Below, piece after piece: positions 1 to 11,429 of a stretch of DNA of 64,000 nucleotides. This DNA is from Tetragonia tetragonoides (Eukaryota > Streptophyta > Magnoliopsida > Caryophyllales > Aizoaceae). The stretch spans positions 36,911,691 to 36,975,690 of the forward strand of contig CM076148.1 of assembly GCA_038025085.1 (NCBI GenBank). The letters are read 5' to 3'. Made by a program: the position numbers and the translations under genes. Numbering within the stretch: the stretch's first letter is position 1; each line of letters opens with the position of its first letter. Below the pieces are notes generated by a model. The model did not search any database and was not told the DNA's origin. It saw only the letters and a program-made list of their open reading frames with translations.

Positions 1-623
1 ATGAGAGACAAGGTGGGAGTGACCGACATTGACAACAAGATGCGAGAGATGCGACTGAGGTGGTTTGGGCATGTTAGAAGGAGACATCAAGATGCCCCGG
101 TGAGAAGGTGCGAGAAAATTATACTTAGGGATTGTAAGAGAAGAAGAGGGCGTCCGAAAAAGTGTAGGGGAGAGGTAATCAGGCAGGATTTGACCCTTTT
201 AGAGCTTACCGAGGACTTAGCCTTAGATAGGAAAATTTGGCGTAGTAGGATTCGTATTGAGGATCCTTGATAGGCTATACTTGTACATTGCTTAGGAACC
301 AGAGCTTGCGGTATCTTTCTAACTTGCAATTGTTTTCTTCGTTTTATCCTATTCTTGTTAATCTTATTTTCTAGTTTGGTTATACTTTCTTCCTCACTCT
401 TTTGCTCGTTCTTTACTTTCTTCTTTATTGCATGCGCTTAAAAAAAAAAATGTTTTGCAAATGCTTTTGAAAAAAAGAAAAAAAAAAAGGTTTTTGTGGG
501 TCTTTCGGAAATAGTCTCTCTACTAGATGACTAGTTAGGGGTAAGACTGCGTACATCTGGACCTCTCGAAACCTCGCCCTAGGCAGGATACTTACTGGGT
601 TGTTGTTGTTGTTGTTGTTGTTG
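1..623 (+). mobile_element. 3' end of an RTE-type LINE retrotransposon
   Basis: The first 270 bases encode the last 89 residues of a reverse-transcriptase polyprotein. The RWFGHV motif, followed by the basic RRRGRPKK stretch, is typical of the C-terminus of plant RTE/LINE-like reverse transcriptases. A 3' UTR with poly-A-like runs follows, then a conserved tail (about 537-597, containing GGGGTAAGACTGCGTACAT) and a (TTG)n repeat at about 598-623, the usual RTE 3' terminus. The 5' part lies outside the window. The element ends about 27 bp before the splice acceptor of a cysteine-rich peptide exon. Confidence 0.8.
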
Positions 624-649
624 GATGTTCAATCATATACTTTTTGCAG

Positions 650-804
650 ATTTGGCGTTGGGACAGGGATTGTGTACACTCAAAGGTGAGGACTGCGGCC
701 GGGGTTTAGATCCATGTTGTGATGGATTAATTTGTCATCCGGCTCTAAGCGGAAAATGTTGTGCTCACTGGAGTATTTTTTGGGTTGATTGCTCATCAAG
801 CTGA
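650..804 (+). CDS. second exon of a secreted cysteine-rich (knottin-like) peptide gene
   Basis: A pyrimidine-rich acceptor (TTTTTGCAG) ends at 649. The following 155 bases read in phase 1 to a TGA at 802-804 and give about 51 residues. Eight cysteines follow the pattern C-x6-C-x6-CC-x4-C-x7-CC-x9-C, which resembles inhibitor-cystine-knot peptides. The first exon, expected to carry a signal peptide, is not in the window; the RTE LINE at 1-623 occupies that position, so it probably inserted into the intron. The phase-1 entry matches the three complete cysteine-rich genes downstream (6.5, 9.5 and 13 kb), although the cysteine spacing differs. The cellular role is unknown; defence or signalling is only a guess. 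It may be a dead gene if the LINE blocks splicing. Confidence 0.5.
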
Positions 805-1415
805 TCCCGCTGTGTACTTTGCAAGAAACATCCTATGCCCTTTGGGTGTTTTTACCCGCTTTTAAGAGCTTGTATTAGTTAATCTATCATATGTAGTTCC
901 TTAATAATTAAGCTCGTGCGATAAACGGGTTAATTCTTACACACAAAAATCTCATTTTGATTGGCTTAAGTAATAATTTAGTACCAAATTGACTTCAGTA
1001 TAGATGTTTGCATCAGCTTCCGATTTCCATGTTGTTATGGTAGTTGTATAAGCTATCTGATTTGGAAATAGGAAGCTTACATAAGTTTTTTTTTTTCATT
1101 TTTATATTCACATCAGCAGGGTAGTCCACCGAGTAGATAAAGCATTCTCCTTTTAAACAAGTTTAAAGGCGGACAATATTAATGAAGTATGACTTCAGTA
1201 TATGAAAATCAATTTAGTACTATATCAATTGAATCATTAACATCATCCCTATTTATCTCAATATAAATACAAATCTCCCTATTTCAAAGTATCCACATAC
1301 ATTAATGGAAGACATTGGGGCCAAAGAAATTTCCTTAACAAAGATACTCTACATCAAGGGTATGAGTTAAGAGCAGAAATAGGGTGATCCCCAATGTCTT
1401 ACTGTTCTGTTCAAA
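805..1415. other. intergenic, nothing recognised
   Basis: AT-rich sequence between the cysteine-rich exon and the PSA3 stop codon. It would contain the 3' UTRs of both converging genes. I see no repeat or RNA gene here. Confidence 0.5.
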
Positions 1416-4400
1416 TTATTCTGTACTGTTCTGCTTAAGGAATTGCAGGTCCTTCATTTGCAACTGTATTGCTTCCTTGGACAAGGATTTTGGTTTCGCC
1501 GTATAAACCTCCTCCTCGCCGCCTTCAGCCACTCTGTTTGCTTTTTCTTTGATAATTCTTTCAATATCCAATGGTGCAACTGTGGGGAAGACAGCGCTAA
1601 GCATAATGATCAATAGCCTCACATCTTCCTCTTCTATTGCATCCCCACCGAAGCAGCAAACATATATAGCATCAAGAGCTTTCTCAACTCGGAGTTCCAT
1701 GGGGATTGTTGGTGCTGTAGCTCTCGATTTAGCTCGTCGCTGTGGTCACACCCCAACAGTGCCATTAGCAAGAAAATATTTCATGAAAAGTGAAAATGAA
1801 CAAACAGTGAAGCACAATTTACAATTATCATTCATCTTCAATATCATTAACCTCAATGCCTGTGATGCGTTTCCAGCTTGGGTAAGGTAAGGGTGGGTTA
1901 GAACTTAAATGCACACAACCTTACCTCTAGAATTACAAAGGCTGTTTCGATTAGGCCTCTGATTGAATTTCATGGATTGTTTCTGCTTTATAGCAAATGG
2001 AACCACTACACATTTCAATGAGCCGTTTTCTTTTAAGTCCATTGAAATCCAAAACTATCATTAGTAATACATTTGATCCACACGCATATCAAAATTCCTG
2101 GTTTTGATAAGTATGGTACAATCTCCTCTAAAGTTCAACGAATATGTCACCTTAGTTTTGTTACTACCATCCTTAATTAGCTAATAACCAAATGGATATG
2201 GTACAAATATTTGGCAGAGTTGATGGTTGAGCTTATATAGGTTGGTCCCCTGTTCTTTTCAAAGGTGAAGTGACATCATCTTTGTTAACTGCATAAAAGT
2301 TTATAACAATGCAGAACTGAATAATTCATGTTGATTCAATTATACTGCAGATTCCCTCATGGTACAAGCTAAAAAGGATATTGCAGTTTCAGAAGTAGGA
2401 CAGAAAATCTGAAATTTAGTTACAAAAATTGTGATTCAAGCTTTGCCAAAAAATAGGTGACTTGATGAAAAAGAGAAGTTGTTATCTAAAGCTTCCTTAG
2501 CTCAACAAGGGAATTAAACTGTCAAGTCCACGGAACTGGAGATGAAAAGATGCAGGGACAAACCTTAAAGAGCTTATTCTCTTATTACTACACAAAATAG
2601 AACAGCCACTTTTCAATGCATTTACCATCTCACTAGCTGTCTAACAGATCCATTCGCAGTGGCAAGATAGGGTAGTTATACAAGTTTAGTGAGCTTTTGG
2701 TCCACTATTGAAGAGGTGAGACATAAAGATGCAGCAAGGACATAAGAATCCTCTCTTAGTTTGCAACCTAATTTGCCATGTATCCACAACCCAAAACAGA
2801 TTTTAGCCAGCCAATTAATTAAATTTCCCACGTATTGAACTAGCACCTTACCTTCTGTTCTTATTTCAAAATGATAAATCATCAAATTCTATGAGTGGAC
2901 ACGTATTGAACTGATGTGGACAGAATACTGATTGAGTTGTGAAGATATATTTTCATTGCACCAAGACATGTGAGTGAGGGGGATAAGAGTTCAACATTGG
3001 AAACATTGAAAGGTAAAGGTTGGGAACCCGAACAAGTAAACAATGAGTAGAAGTCTACTAACCTCTTTGGCTTCAGTCATCTTGGCAATAAAAGTCTGTT
3101 CTTCGAACTCTGTATCATCAGAAATACGAAGCCTTGCTACTCCCTCCAGGATTTCTTCAGATTTAAGAAGGCCTGCACCAACTGCTGCTAGCCAACAGCA
3201 CAGTAGGACGTATATGGGATCCCCTGCCTGGCCATAACAAACCAAGTAATTTTTAGATAATGAGTGTTTACTTCATCTATCTATTTTTGTTTATAATGGA
3301 CAAATAATGATTTTGACAATCTGTATGAACTATGTAACTGATGAAGATCATACTTCAAGCGAGCAAATGCCTTGATTAGCAAATTTTGGACATTGGACAA
3401 CGTAACTGGGATAACGTTTTGGTAGGTCCAGCAGAATTCTCAAAAACTCAGGTTAACAGTATAAAAATGAACATACATGCAATGATAGAGTTCATGAACC
3501 AAAAACCAAGAGGATTCCATTCAATGATCAGTTAACTACACATGCAGCCCTTGAACCTGGAGCTATAGTACTATGACTATTGGCGATAGAAATACTTCAA
3601 TTGCATACACTCACAAATTAGTAGATAGATCAACGGCAGTTTACGTTTATTTAAATATGATGCTTACACTAACCAAATTGGGGAAAAAGAACCTAATCTA
3701 TGAAATTATGCAAAATGTCATCCCAATCATGATAACTATTTTTGTTAGTCACGTAAGGAGGGCACCCAAATCCCAGCCAGATATTTGGTCTGTAACCACT
3801 AGAACGGCCGACGGCATGCCTAATCTATGTTACATGGAATCTTCATTTCACCTAGAGTACCCGTGTCGGACACTCAACACTCGGACATGGGTGTGGACAC
3901 CCGACATATCTTTTCAGTCAAAAACATGCTAAATTTTGAATATATTGCCGAGTCCGACACTTGGACACGTATCCACGTTGGACAGTCCCAAGTCCATGTA
4001 ACATAGTTCCTAGTTGCTTGGCCATCCAAACTTCTATACACTCTTAGGATACGCCCCCCACCCCCCACCCCCCCCGGTAGTCGAGGCAACCAATATGCAC
4101 AAATAACACTAAATTGTGAGATTGTATTTCCATTAAAGGCCCATTACCATAAAAGGAGTATTTACAACAGACTTCCTCATAGTGAGACTCAGAGCTACCC
4201 ATTTGTCACCAAAATATTTTCTTAAAGTGACTAAGGAACCAAAATGCAATCTTCTACACTAAATTCTAATAACATCAGCTAGCTCTGGAGACAATCCTGG
4301 GGGTTGTACCAGAGACCTGAACTCAAAACCCGATGTTGTAATTGTCTATCCCTCCCCTTTGGATCAAAACTAACTGACTAAAATACCCAGAATTACTATA

Positions 4401-7400
4401 AATGGCCACAATTCAAGAACAACCCAGAAAATTAGGCAGCGATAAAACAATTAATGACATAATTGAATTGACAAACAATTGGGCTTCAAAAGGGTACTCA
4501 AAACTCCGCAATTACCGAGTTACAGAGCTCTGGGAATTCATAAAGAACTAGAGATATTAGTACACTCAGCAAAATCAACAATATCCCCAGCAAGCCAACC
4601 TTCATCATTGATAATCCTAGCTATGAGCCCATTTACAGGCAAAGACCCAATAAAACTGGCAATGGAGTTTGTGTTTCCAATGTAAGCTCTGATAACGGTG
4701 CCATTAGAGGAGTTTGAGAAATTTGACCATAATGTTTAGGTCGTCTTCTTATGAATATGATCTAACATATCATCACTTTGTCTAAAAATATTCCCACACA
4801 AACTCCGACAGATCAACCCTTAATAAATGAAAACTTCGACAGGTCAACGCTTAATAAATGAAGCAGAATTAGTGTCTCCCTTAATGTGTCGTTGACGTGG
4901 TAGATGAAGAATCAACACATAGGGTAGAAAACTGCACTAGTCCCTACTGCAGCCCCTCCCATACTTCTACCTCCCCGACAAAATCTCTGTACCCATTCAA
5001 ATAGACAAGTGAAACAAGCCTTAATCACAAAGCTCTAACAATCAACTATTGTCAAATTTCAAACATATTACTATCTTAGGGCAATCAAGCAACAGCCTAA
5101 ACATAATGCTTTCTGGGTTTTGCAAGAGAAGCAAATTAAGAAGTTTGTCCATGCTTGAATTCATTCCCATGGGCGATTGGGCGCTTAATTGAAATTGCTT
5201 ATTTATAGCCTAGTTATTACAATAAATAATGCAATGACAAAGTAAAGCCATGAAAAGCAAAAATGCCTCATTGCAAAACTCATTGCCTTTTAAGCTTCCA
5301 CAACTGCATCCTTCCATTTGTCCTTCTTGATCATACTCAATTTGCAAATTTTCAGCGACAAACTTCATTTTGTCATGCATCCTCCTCACTTAACCTTTGA
5401 GTGCATAATTCCGTTGTAGCACCAACCAATTCTTTTCTGTCACTTTTAATATTTCAACCTCAATTTTCCACTTAATGAAGTGGCATTCTTCATTCTCCAT
5501 TACACAATTTATTTTTATTATTTACATTTTTCAGCGACCAATATAATGCTCCGTAGGTTGTAGCGATAATATTGTATCGGATTTTCTATTGTGTGCCCAT
5601 GGTACATGTTAAGAAATTTCACAGAAAATTATGGAATTCACACTTTGATGGGATTGAGACACAACTATTCTCTTGTTTCAAGGTAGATTTCAGAGTCCTA
5701 ATAGAATCTAGTTGTTGTTTTCTTCTTTCAGACCCCATTATCGTGTTTCGTCATTATCCCGATGTACAAATTTCAAAACTAGTTATGAATTTTGAAGATG
5801 TGGAACTTGTTATTACTTGATTTGTAATACTTTTTTTTATTTTTATAAGTGTAGTTATAATTTTTAGATTGTTGGTTAGGTGGTCTGCGTCCATTTCAGA
5901 TTTTGTTTGTAATTGGATTTGGATATAAGGGGTCATGTGTCTTAGCTTTCACCAACCTCAAACTTCTACTCTCACATTCTCCTTCCCCACCCCCTCCACA
6001 TCCACTCCCGCCTCCACAAAGAAGTTGAAATAAAACTAGTAGAAGTAGCAATTACAAACCATTGGCGTTCCTAGTCCTATCACTATTTTCAACTTGGAGA
6101 AAGGAGAGTGTGTGAAAAGGGACTGGGAAAGGAGCAATGTGAGAAGAGAAGCAAAAGTTGGAAGAAGCTAGATCAATCGAGATTAAATTAGATTTTGTTT
6201 TTAAGGTAAATCTAGAGTGGGAAAGTGGTTAAAGGTAAATGAGCCATAAAGAAATCTTCAATTAAATGGAAAGTAGATACTGTGGTCATTCAGAATCTGA
6301 AGAAAAGAGGGGATTACATTCACATGATGAGAGTGAATGGAATATTGTCATAGCATATGGTAGAAAGATATCAAAAAAATATATGTGCAGTGTATCTAAT
6401 CAACTCTAGTATCTCTTCCTATAAAAAGAGTAATCTTACCTACCTTTCCCCTAAAAAGCATAACATATCACCTATCTACCGTAAAATAATCGAAATGTAG
6501 ACCAAGTTTTTCATGTTAGCTCTTTTTATTACCCTTTTCATGGTTGCCCCAGGTAAACACACTTCCTACTATTGTCTTTCCCTTTCAATTTATCCGCACA
6601 TTTATCTACAAAACATATAATTCTTCCTAAAACCTTTTTATGCACAAAAGTAATAAATGTTTTTTTACTTGAGCATATACTATGATGTTTTTTTACTAGC
6701 AAAAAAATATAATATGATGTTTGATTAGACTTGAATTTGATTTGGTTTAACATGCTCTTGTTAGGAGGGCCGCTTTTAGGTATGCAAGGAGTAGAAGCAA
6801 GAGGACCATATAAGTGCCCCCGTATGATTGATTGCAGCAAAGTTTGTGAGGGATATCCCTCTTGTTGTGTTGATGGCGAGTGTATTTGCGAACCTTGCAA
6901 AGTAGTCTCTTCTATTATTAGTCCGCATTTGTCTTAGTCTATTAGACTGTTCCCTTAAGATGTAACTCCATCTGTTCAGATATAAATAGTACAGTAATGT
7001 AACTATTAATTCTGAATGGTAGAAATATGTTATTCACAAGATTTCTACATGGTACATTCATCATGATCAGTTGTTCCTTTGATCTTTGCAATTGTCTTGA
7101 ATACTTCGGCAATAGTTTCATCAGAATAAATGATGACCCTTCGATATTTTGTTTATGCTAGTTTCTTATCATATTATGAGGTTTACTCTACTATAAACCG
7201 TGCGCTGTCCTAAAAGGATAATCTGCAACACACTTCCACATACTCCGATTTTCCCCTCAAGTTTTAATGGGTGTATTGGGTGATAGACTGATATTTGAGG
7301 CAACCAAAACGCAAAACACTAATGTAACACTACATTGTGAAGATGTTTTTTCTGTCAAAGGTACACTATCATAAAAGGAGTATTTTAAATACACTTCCTC

Positions 7401-8193
7401 ATAGTCAGAGTTACCCCCAGAAGGCCAGAACCCAGATGTTGATAGTGATTAGGGAACCAAAATGTACAATCTAAAATTCCACTAAATTATAATGATGTAG
7501 GCTAGCTCAAGCGATAAGGTCCTTGGAACCTGAGTTCAAAACCCAATTTTGGCATCACCTATCCCTCCCTTTGAATCAAAAACCAACTAAATAGGACTTA
7601 AATACCCAGAATTACCAACAATGAACAAAATTCAAGAGCAACCCGCAAAATCTGACAGTTAAAAACTAACTAAACTGAACTAATATAACCAGAAATACCA
7701 AAAACAACCAGAATTCAAGAACAACCCACATATATAGACAATGAAAAAACACAATTAAACAGCATAATTGAATTGACAAACAATTAAAAACTTGAAAAGG
7801 GTACTTAAAATCCACAATTACCTGGCCATGACGCTCTTGAAATTCATAAAAAGCACGAGAATCCATGATGGTACACTTGTTACCAACTCTCCTTCTAAAC
7901 TCGGCAAAATCAATTATATCCCCAGCAACCCCACCTTCATCATTGACAATTCTAGCTATGAGTCCAATTATAGGCAAAGACCCAATTACCTTATTGGCAA
8001 AACTGGATATTGGGTTTGTGTTTTCAATGTAAGCTCTAATAATACCGCCATTAGAGGAGCTTGAAGGTTTGTTAAATTTTGTGGAATTGTGAATGAATTG
8101 ATGGAATGTTAAGAGGTTGTTGTGGGTTGTGTTTGTGGTGAAGTAGAAGTGTTTTGCAGAGAATTGGGGAGGAGAGAGAGTGATGACCACCAT
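1416..8193 (-). CDS. PSA3: photosystem I assembly factor PSA3-like, chloroplast
   Basis: Three coding exons on the minus strand: 8193-7822 (124 codons), 3227-3063 (55 codons) and 1739-1416 (107 codons plus TAA). All junctions are GT-AG and phase 0, and the product is about 286 aa. The start ATG (8191-8193) gives a Ser/Thr/Asn-rich N-terminus fit for a chloroplast transit peptide. The mature part carries the blocks FANKVIGSLPIIGLIARI, FAEFRRRVGNKCTIMDSRAF, YVLLCCWLAAVGAGLLKSEE and EKALDAIYVCCFGGDAIEEE. I recognise these as the PSA3 family (Arabidopsis At3g55250), which helps mature photosystem I, proposedly around PsaC or iron-sulfur cluster assembly on the stromal side. Intron 1 is unusually long (3228-7821) and holds a cysteine-rich peptide gene on the other strand plus a decayed copy of exon 1. 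Family identity is from memory; exon structure is seen directly. Confidence 0.8.
3825..4006. mobile_element. MITE-like element in PSA3 intron 1
   Basis: Inverted ends of about 15 bp: CTATGTTACATGGA at 3825 and its complement ending at 4006. The interior contains several GTGTCGGACAC / GGACACGT words. No clear target-site duplication was found, so the superfamily is open. Confidence 0.5.
4489..4726 (-). pseudogene. truncated, frameshifted copy of PSA3 exon 1
   Basis: Read on the minus strand, this stretch is clearly similar to 7797-8065, the 3' part of PSA3 exon 1 and its donor region. It shares the segments that encode the conserved GLIARI...DEGG part. Relative to the intact exon it lacks about 29 bases near 4557-4571, breaking the frame. 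It also has several substitutions. It lies inside PSA3 intron 1, so it must be skipped for the gene to work. The similarity continues upstream (4080-4480 against 7290-7795), showing that a larger block was duplicated. Confidence 0.8.
6420..6428 (+). promoter_or_regulatory. TATA box of cysteine-rich peptide gene A
   Basis: TATAAAAAG lies about 90 bp upstream of the usable start codon at 6513. The following bases (AGTAATCTT and onward) resemble the region just after the TATA box of the 9.5 kb paralogue. Confidence 0.5.
6513..6937 (+). CDS. secreted cysteine-rich peptide A, nested in a PSA3 intron
   Basis: Two exons, 6513-6552 and 6765-6937, with GT-AG borders and a phase-1 intron, give about 70 aa. 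It is a paralogue of the gene at 9543-9870, with the same VAPGG junction, a MQGVEA propeptide-like word and a Cys-rich C-terminus with pattern C-x5-C-x3-C-x5-CC-x4-C-x-C-x2-C. The paralogue's start codon is matched here by ATG TAG (6495-6500), a start followed at once by a stop. Translation would have to use the in-frame ATG at 6513, leaving a shorter hydrophobic leader (MLALFITLFMVAPG). The protein also runs 13 residues past its last cysteine. The gene lies on the strand opposite PSA3, within PSA3 intron 1. The family is not identified; an extracellular defence-like or signalling peptide is inference. It may be on the way to becoming a pseudogene. Confidence 0.6.
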
Positions 8194-8274
8194 GGCTTTT
8201 TGAGTGGTGGGGGTTGTTTTAGCATCTATTGCACTGAAGTAGTAAGTTCGGGGTTCTCTCTCTCTCTGTTCTCT

Positions 8275-9040
8275 CACTAAGCATTGTATGATTGTATCTC
8301 AGAGTTGGGGAAGGTCAGATTATCCAACCTTTAATTCTTTATTAAACATGAGAATTTTCCTTCTTCTTTTTATTTTTTTAAAATTTGACTATAATAATCC
8401 CCCATTTGGATGCTCTAACAAAAAATAATCCAACATAGTCACATATTGCAGTTTTAAGTGTATTATATTAGGAATTGAAAATAATAACTATAATAATAAT
8501 AATAGTAATAATAATTATAATTATAATAATTAATGATACTTAATATTAATTATCAATAATAATAATACGGTTATGGTAAATATTATTTTTTTAATGATAT
8601 TAACATTTAGGAGGGTATATCTTATAAGATATGTTAATGATTAATTGAGTATATGTCTAATAAAAGTGTAATATAAAAACAACAAGTCTAGTCAAATAAT
8701 CAATAACGAGGAATATATTAAAAGTAAAAGTGTTTTCCTTAAATTCACAAAAAATTGTTTTAAAAAAATCATACTACCAAACTAGAAATTTCTTATTATA
8801 TATCATAAATGTTACCTGCCAAAATATTATTAGTAAAGGCATTCATAGGTTCAAATCTTAAGCATACCGAATTGAAATTGATTTTTTGAACAGATCGGAA
8901 GAATGATCCAGAAATTTCAACACTTGGACCGGAGAAAGTTTACTAGAGTCCAAAATCGGAGAATACAACTTGTTAGCTTCAACATTTTAACCTAATCGCC
9001 CTCATACATAAATAAATAAAATAAAATAAAATAAAAGATA
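8275..9040. other. intergenic, AT-rich, PSA3 upstream region
   Basis: Begins with the CT/GA-rich sequence just upstream of PSA3 and passes into AT-rich DNA with TAA-type microsatellite stretches (about 8478-8560). No gene seen. Confidence 0.5.
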
Positions 9041-9420
9041 AATGTTTCGTAACAAATCTTCAATAAATTAATAACTAAATGGTACAACATTCAAAATCCG
9101 AAGAAAATGAATTATCAAAAGGATATGATTGAGTTCAGATACAAGCAATGAACACATATGAAAGATTTACAACAAAAAAAAAAAGAAATTAACATATTTT
9201 TGTATTAAATCATGCCTTTCTTACATGGTCGCAAAAAAAAAAGGTAAATAGTTCGTAACAAATTATTAAAAAAGTAATAACTAAATGGTATATGACATTC
9301 AAAATCTGAAGAAAATGATTGAATATAAGATGATTGAGTTCAGACACAAAAAATAAATATAGTAAAAGATTTACAACAAAAAAAGGAAGAAATTAACATG
9401 CATACACATGTATCAAATCA
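9040..9420 (+). repeat. two-copy tandem repeat (about 206 bp) in the promoter of peptide gene B
   Basis: The word CGTAACAAAT at about 9048 and 9254, followed in both by AATAACTAAATGGTA, ATTCAAAAT, GAAGAAAATGA and GATTTACAAC, marks two diverged copies. The array ends just upstream of the TATA box at 9451. Confidence 0.75.
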
Positions 9421-9450
9421 TATCTTACTATCAATTCTTGCATCTTCCCC

Positions 9451-9460
9451 TATAAATAAA
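9451..9460 (+). promoter_or_regulatory. TATA box of cysteine-rich peptide gene B
   Basis: TATAAATAAA lies about 90 bp upstream of the ATG at 9543, a normal plant spacing once a 5' UTR of about 60 bp is allowed for. Confidence 0.55.
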
Positions 9461-9542
9461 GTAATCTTTCCCACTTTTCCTACAAAAACTTACTCTGTAT
9501 CTCATTAAGCACAACATATCATCTACCTATTGTAAAATCAAA

Positions 9543-9870
9543 ATGGAGACTAAGTTTTTCATGATTGCTCTTCTTGTCACCCTTGTCATGGTTGCCCCAG
9601 GTAAACACCCTTCCTATTTTTTTCTGCATTTTATATATTATGACACATGTATATATAGACAAATGCATAGACTTGAATTTGATTTGCTTTGACTTGTTAT
9701 TGTTAGGAGGGTCACTTGTGAAAATGCAAGGAGTAGAAGCAGTAAAACCATTGGATATGCAAGGAATAGAAGCAGGAAACCCATTCAAGTGCTCAGATTG
9801 CAAGAAAGTTTGTTTGGCTACTCCATATTGTTGTGTTGATAACAAGTGTATTTGCTCATCTAAATGTTGA
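9543..9870 (+). CDS. secreted cysteine-rich peptide B
   Basis: Exons 9543-9600 and 9707-9870, GT-AG, phase-1 intron, 73 aa. The first exon encodes a clear signal peptide (METKFFMIALLVTLVMVAPG). Next comes an internally duplicated spacer, with MQGVEA and then MQGIEA, and a C-terminal module with eight cysteines: C-x2-C-x3-C-x5-CC-x4-C-x-C-x3-C. The gene is intact, with TATA box and donor and acceptor sites in order, and it parallels the damaged paralogue at 6513-6937. I do not recognise the family. The leader, small size and paired cysteines indicate a secreted, disulfide-bonded peptide; antimicrobial, metal-binding or signalling roles are all possible. It was duplicated together with PSA3 exon 1, since each copy lies beside an exon-1 copy. 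Confidence 0.75.
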
Positions 9871-11413
9871 TCCTATGCTTCAAGATGATTAATTTTGTTA
9901 TTCAATCACTTGGGGTAATAAAACAAAATACAATGGCCTAGGGGTTGGTCTGTATGGACCGGTGCGGGCTTCCGGTTATAAGCCTTTTTGTCAATAAAAC
10001 AAAATACAAAGGAATAATGTAACTTTTATTTCTGATTAAAGAATCATGAAATTTCTTAATAATACAATTGTTACATAATGAGTTGATGAGGTTTGCTCTT
10101 TACAATTTCTCACGTTAGTAAAGTTTGGAAGTCGTTTGATTTGGTTGACTGGGCCTTTAGTGTTTTTCATTTGTTTTTCTTAAACAATAACCATTATAGT
10201 ACCAAAATAAATTAAATAGGTAAGTCTAGTTTGCTATCTATTTCGTTTTTTAGATATTGGTAACTTTTTTGGTCTCATTTATAACACCCAAAAAAATTTA
10301 TAAACATTTTATATTTAAAGATATATATTTTTTAAATTTATATACATATGTGGTAGTGCACTACACATCGTATAATTGAAAAAACCTTATCGTACTACAA
10401 ATAACACAGATTAAGTACTTATATTTATAATATGTAATTTACACACAATATTTGTAATTTACAAATTATGGGTGAGCATTGACGGCGGCGACGGGTACCA
10501 GCCTGAAATTCTTGAAACTAGTACTGAAATTGGATACGACGGGTCTTAAAATAAATCTAGGAGTTGGTACTGGAATTGGTTACCACGGGTCCTAAGATCT
10601 GAAAGTCGTACTGAAATTGGTTACCACGGGTCCTAAAATCTGAAAATTAGTTTTAAAATTGGTACTGATTTCGAAACCATATAACCTCTAGCAGTGAGAA
10701 AGAGAGAGAAACTCTAGAGAAGAAACTCTATGGGTTTGTTTCGAGTGGTGTAGGGCAAGTTGTCAGGTCCTAACCTTCTGCGGAAATTAAAAAGTGAATT
10801 CAAAGACCCTTACAGTGTGTTTGGAAGTTTTTGGGTGAGAAAGGAAGGGAAGGGAGGGAGGGGAAGAGAATAAAGGTGAAATATTCGCCTTGTTTGGGAG
10901 TTTAAGTAAGGAGAATAGATGAGAATAAACGGCTATCACTCAAAATTATCCTTCACCGCGACATGTTCTTGTCACAAATAAAATATAAACAAAAGGTTTT
11001 TTCAAAGTTGCGGCATGTGTGAGATAATTGAAAGTCATACTTTATACTTTTTATTCAAAATGTAATATTATTATAAGTACTTTTAGTGTAAAAGTAATCG
11101 TTTTCGCTCAAAATAACACGACTAAAAATAACAATTTTCGCTCAAAATGTAACAATTGTCTTATAATGAAGTCGTTTTATATAAGTTTTGTGAATATAGA
11201 AAACATTGTAGACCAAGTGGTCATTTTGTTTCGTTTTTTTTTTTTTCTTTTTTGAAGGAAATACGATTATACATATTTGATCAACATATCACAATAATCA
11301 ATGGACAAAGCCACAAGAAAAATTGACTGGTAGCCTGGTACTTTGATGATACTGTACTATATTGGTCAAATTTATTATCTCCCTTTTTATACCTTTCTCC
11401 TGATTATCGTTGG
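9871..11413. other. intergenic with transposon fragments
   Basis: AT-rich. At about 10469-10690 there is a run of related words (GGTTACCACGGGTCCTAA twice, GAAATTGG several times) beginning with GGGTGAGCATTGACGG. It resembles the end of the hAT-type element at 46340 but has no matching second end. A purine-rich stretch follows at 10830-10880. No gene is supported. Confidence 0.4.
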
Positions 11414-11429
11414 TATTGGTTGGGAACTT

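Noticed and set aside
3573..3932. 119-codon plus-strand frame in PSA3 intron 1
   Set aside because: Overlaps the MITE at 3825-4006 and has no recognisable protein features.
7495..7565. tRNA-like sequence (TAGCTCAAGCGATAAGG and GAGTTCAAAACCC)
   Set aside because: It resembles A and B boxes but does not fold into a cloverleaf by eye; more likely an old SINE head within the duplicated block.
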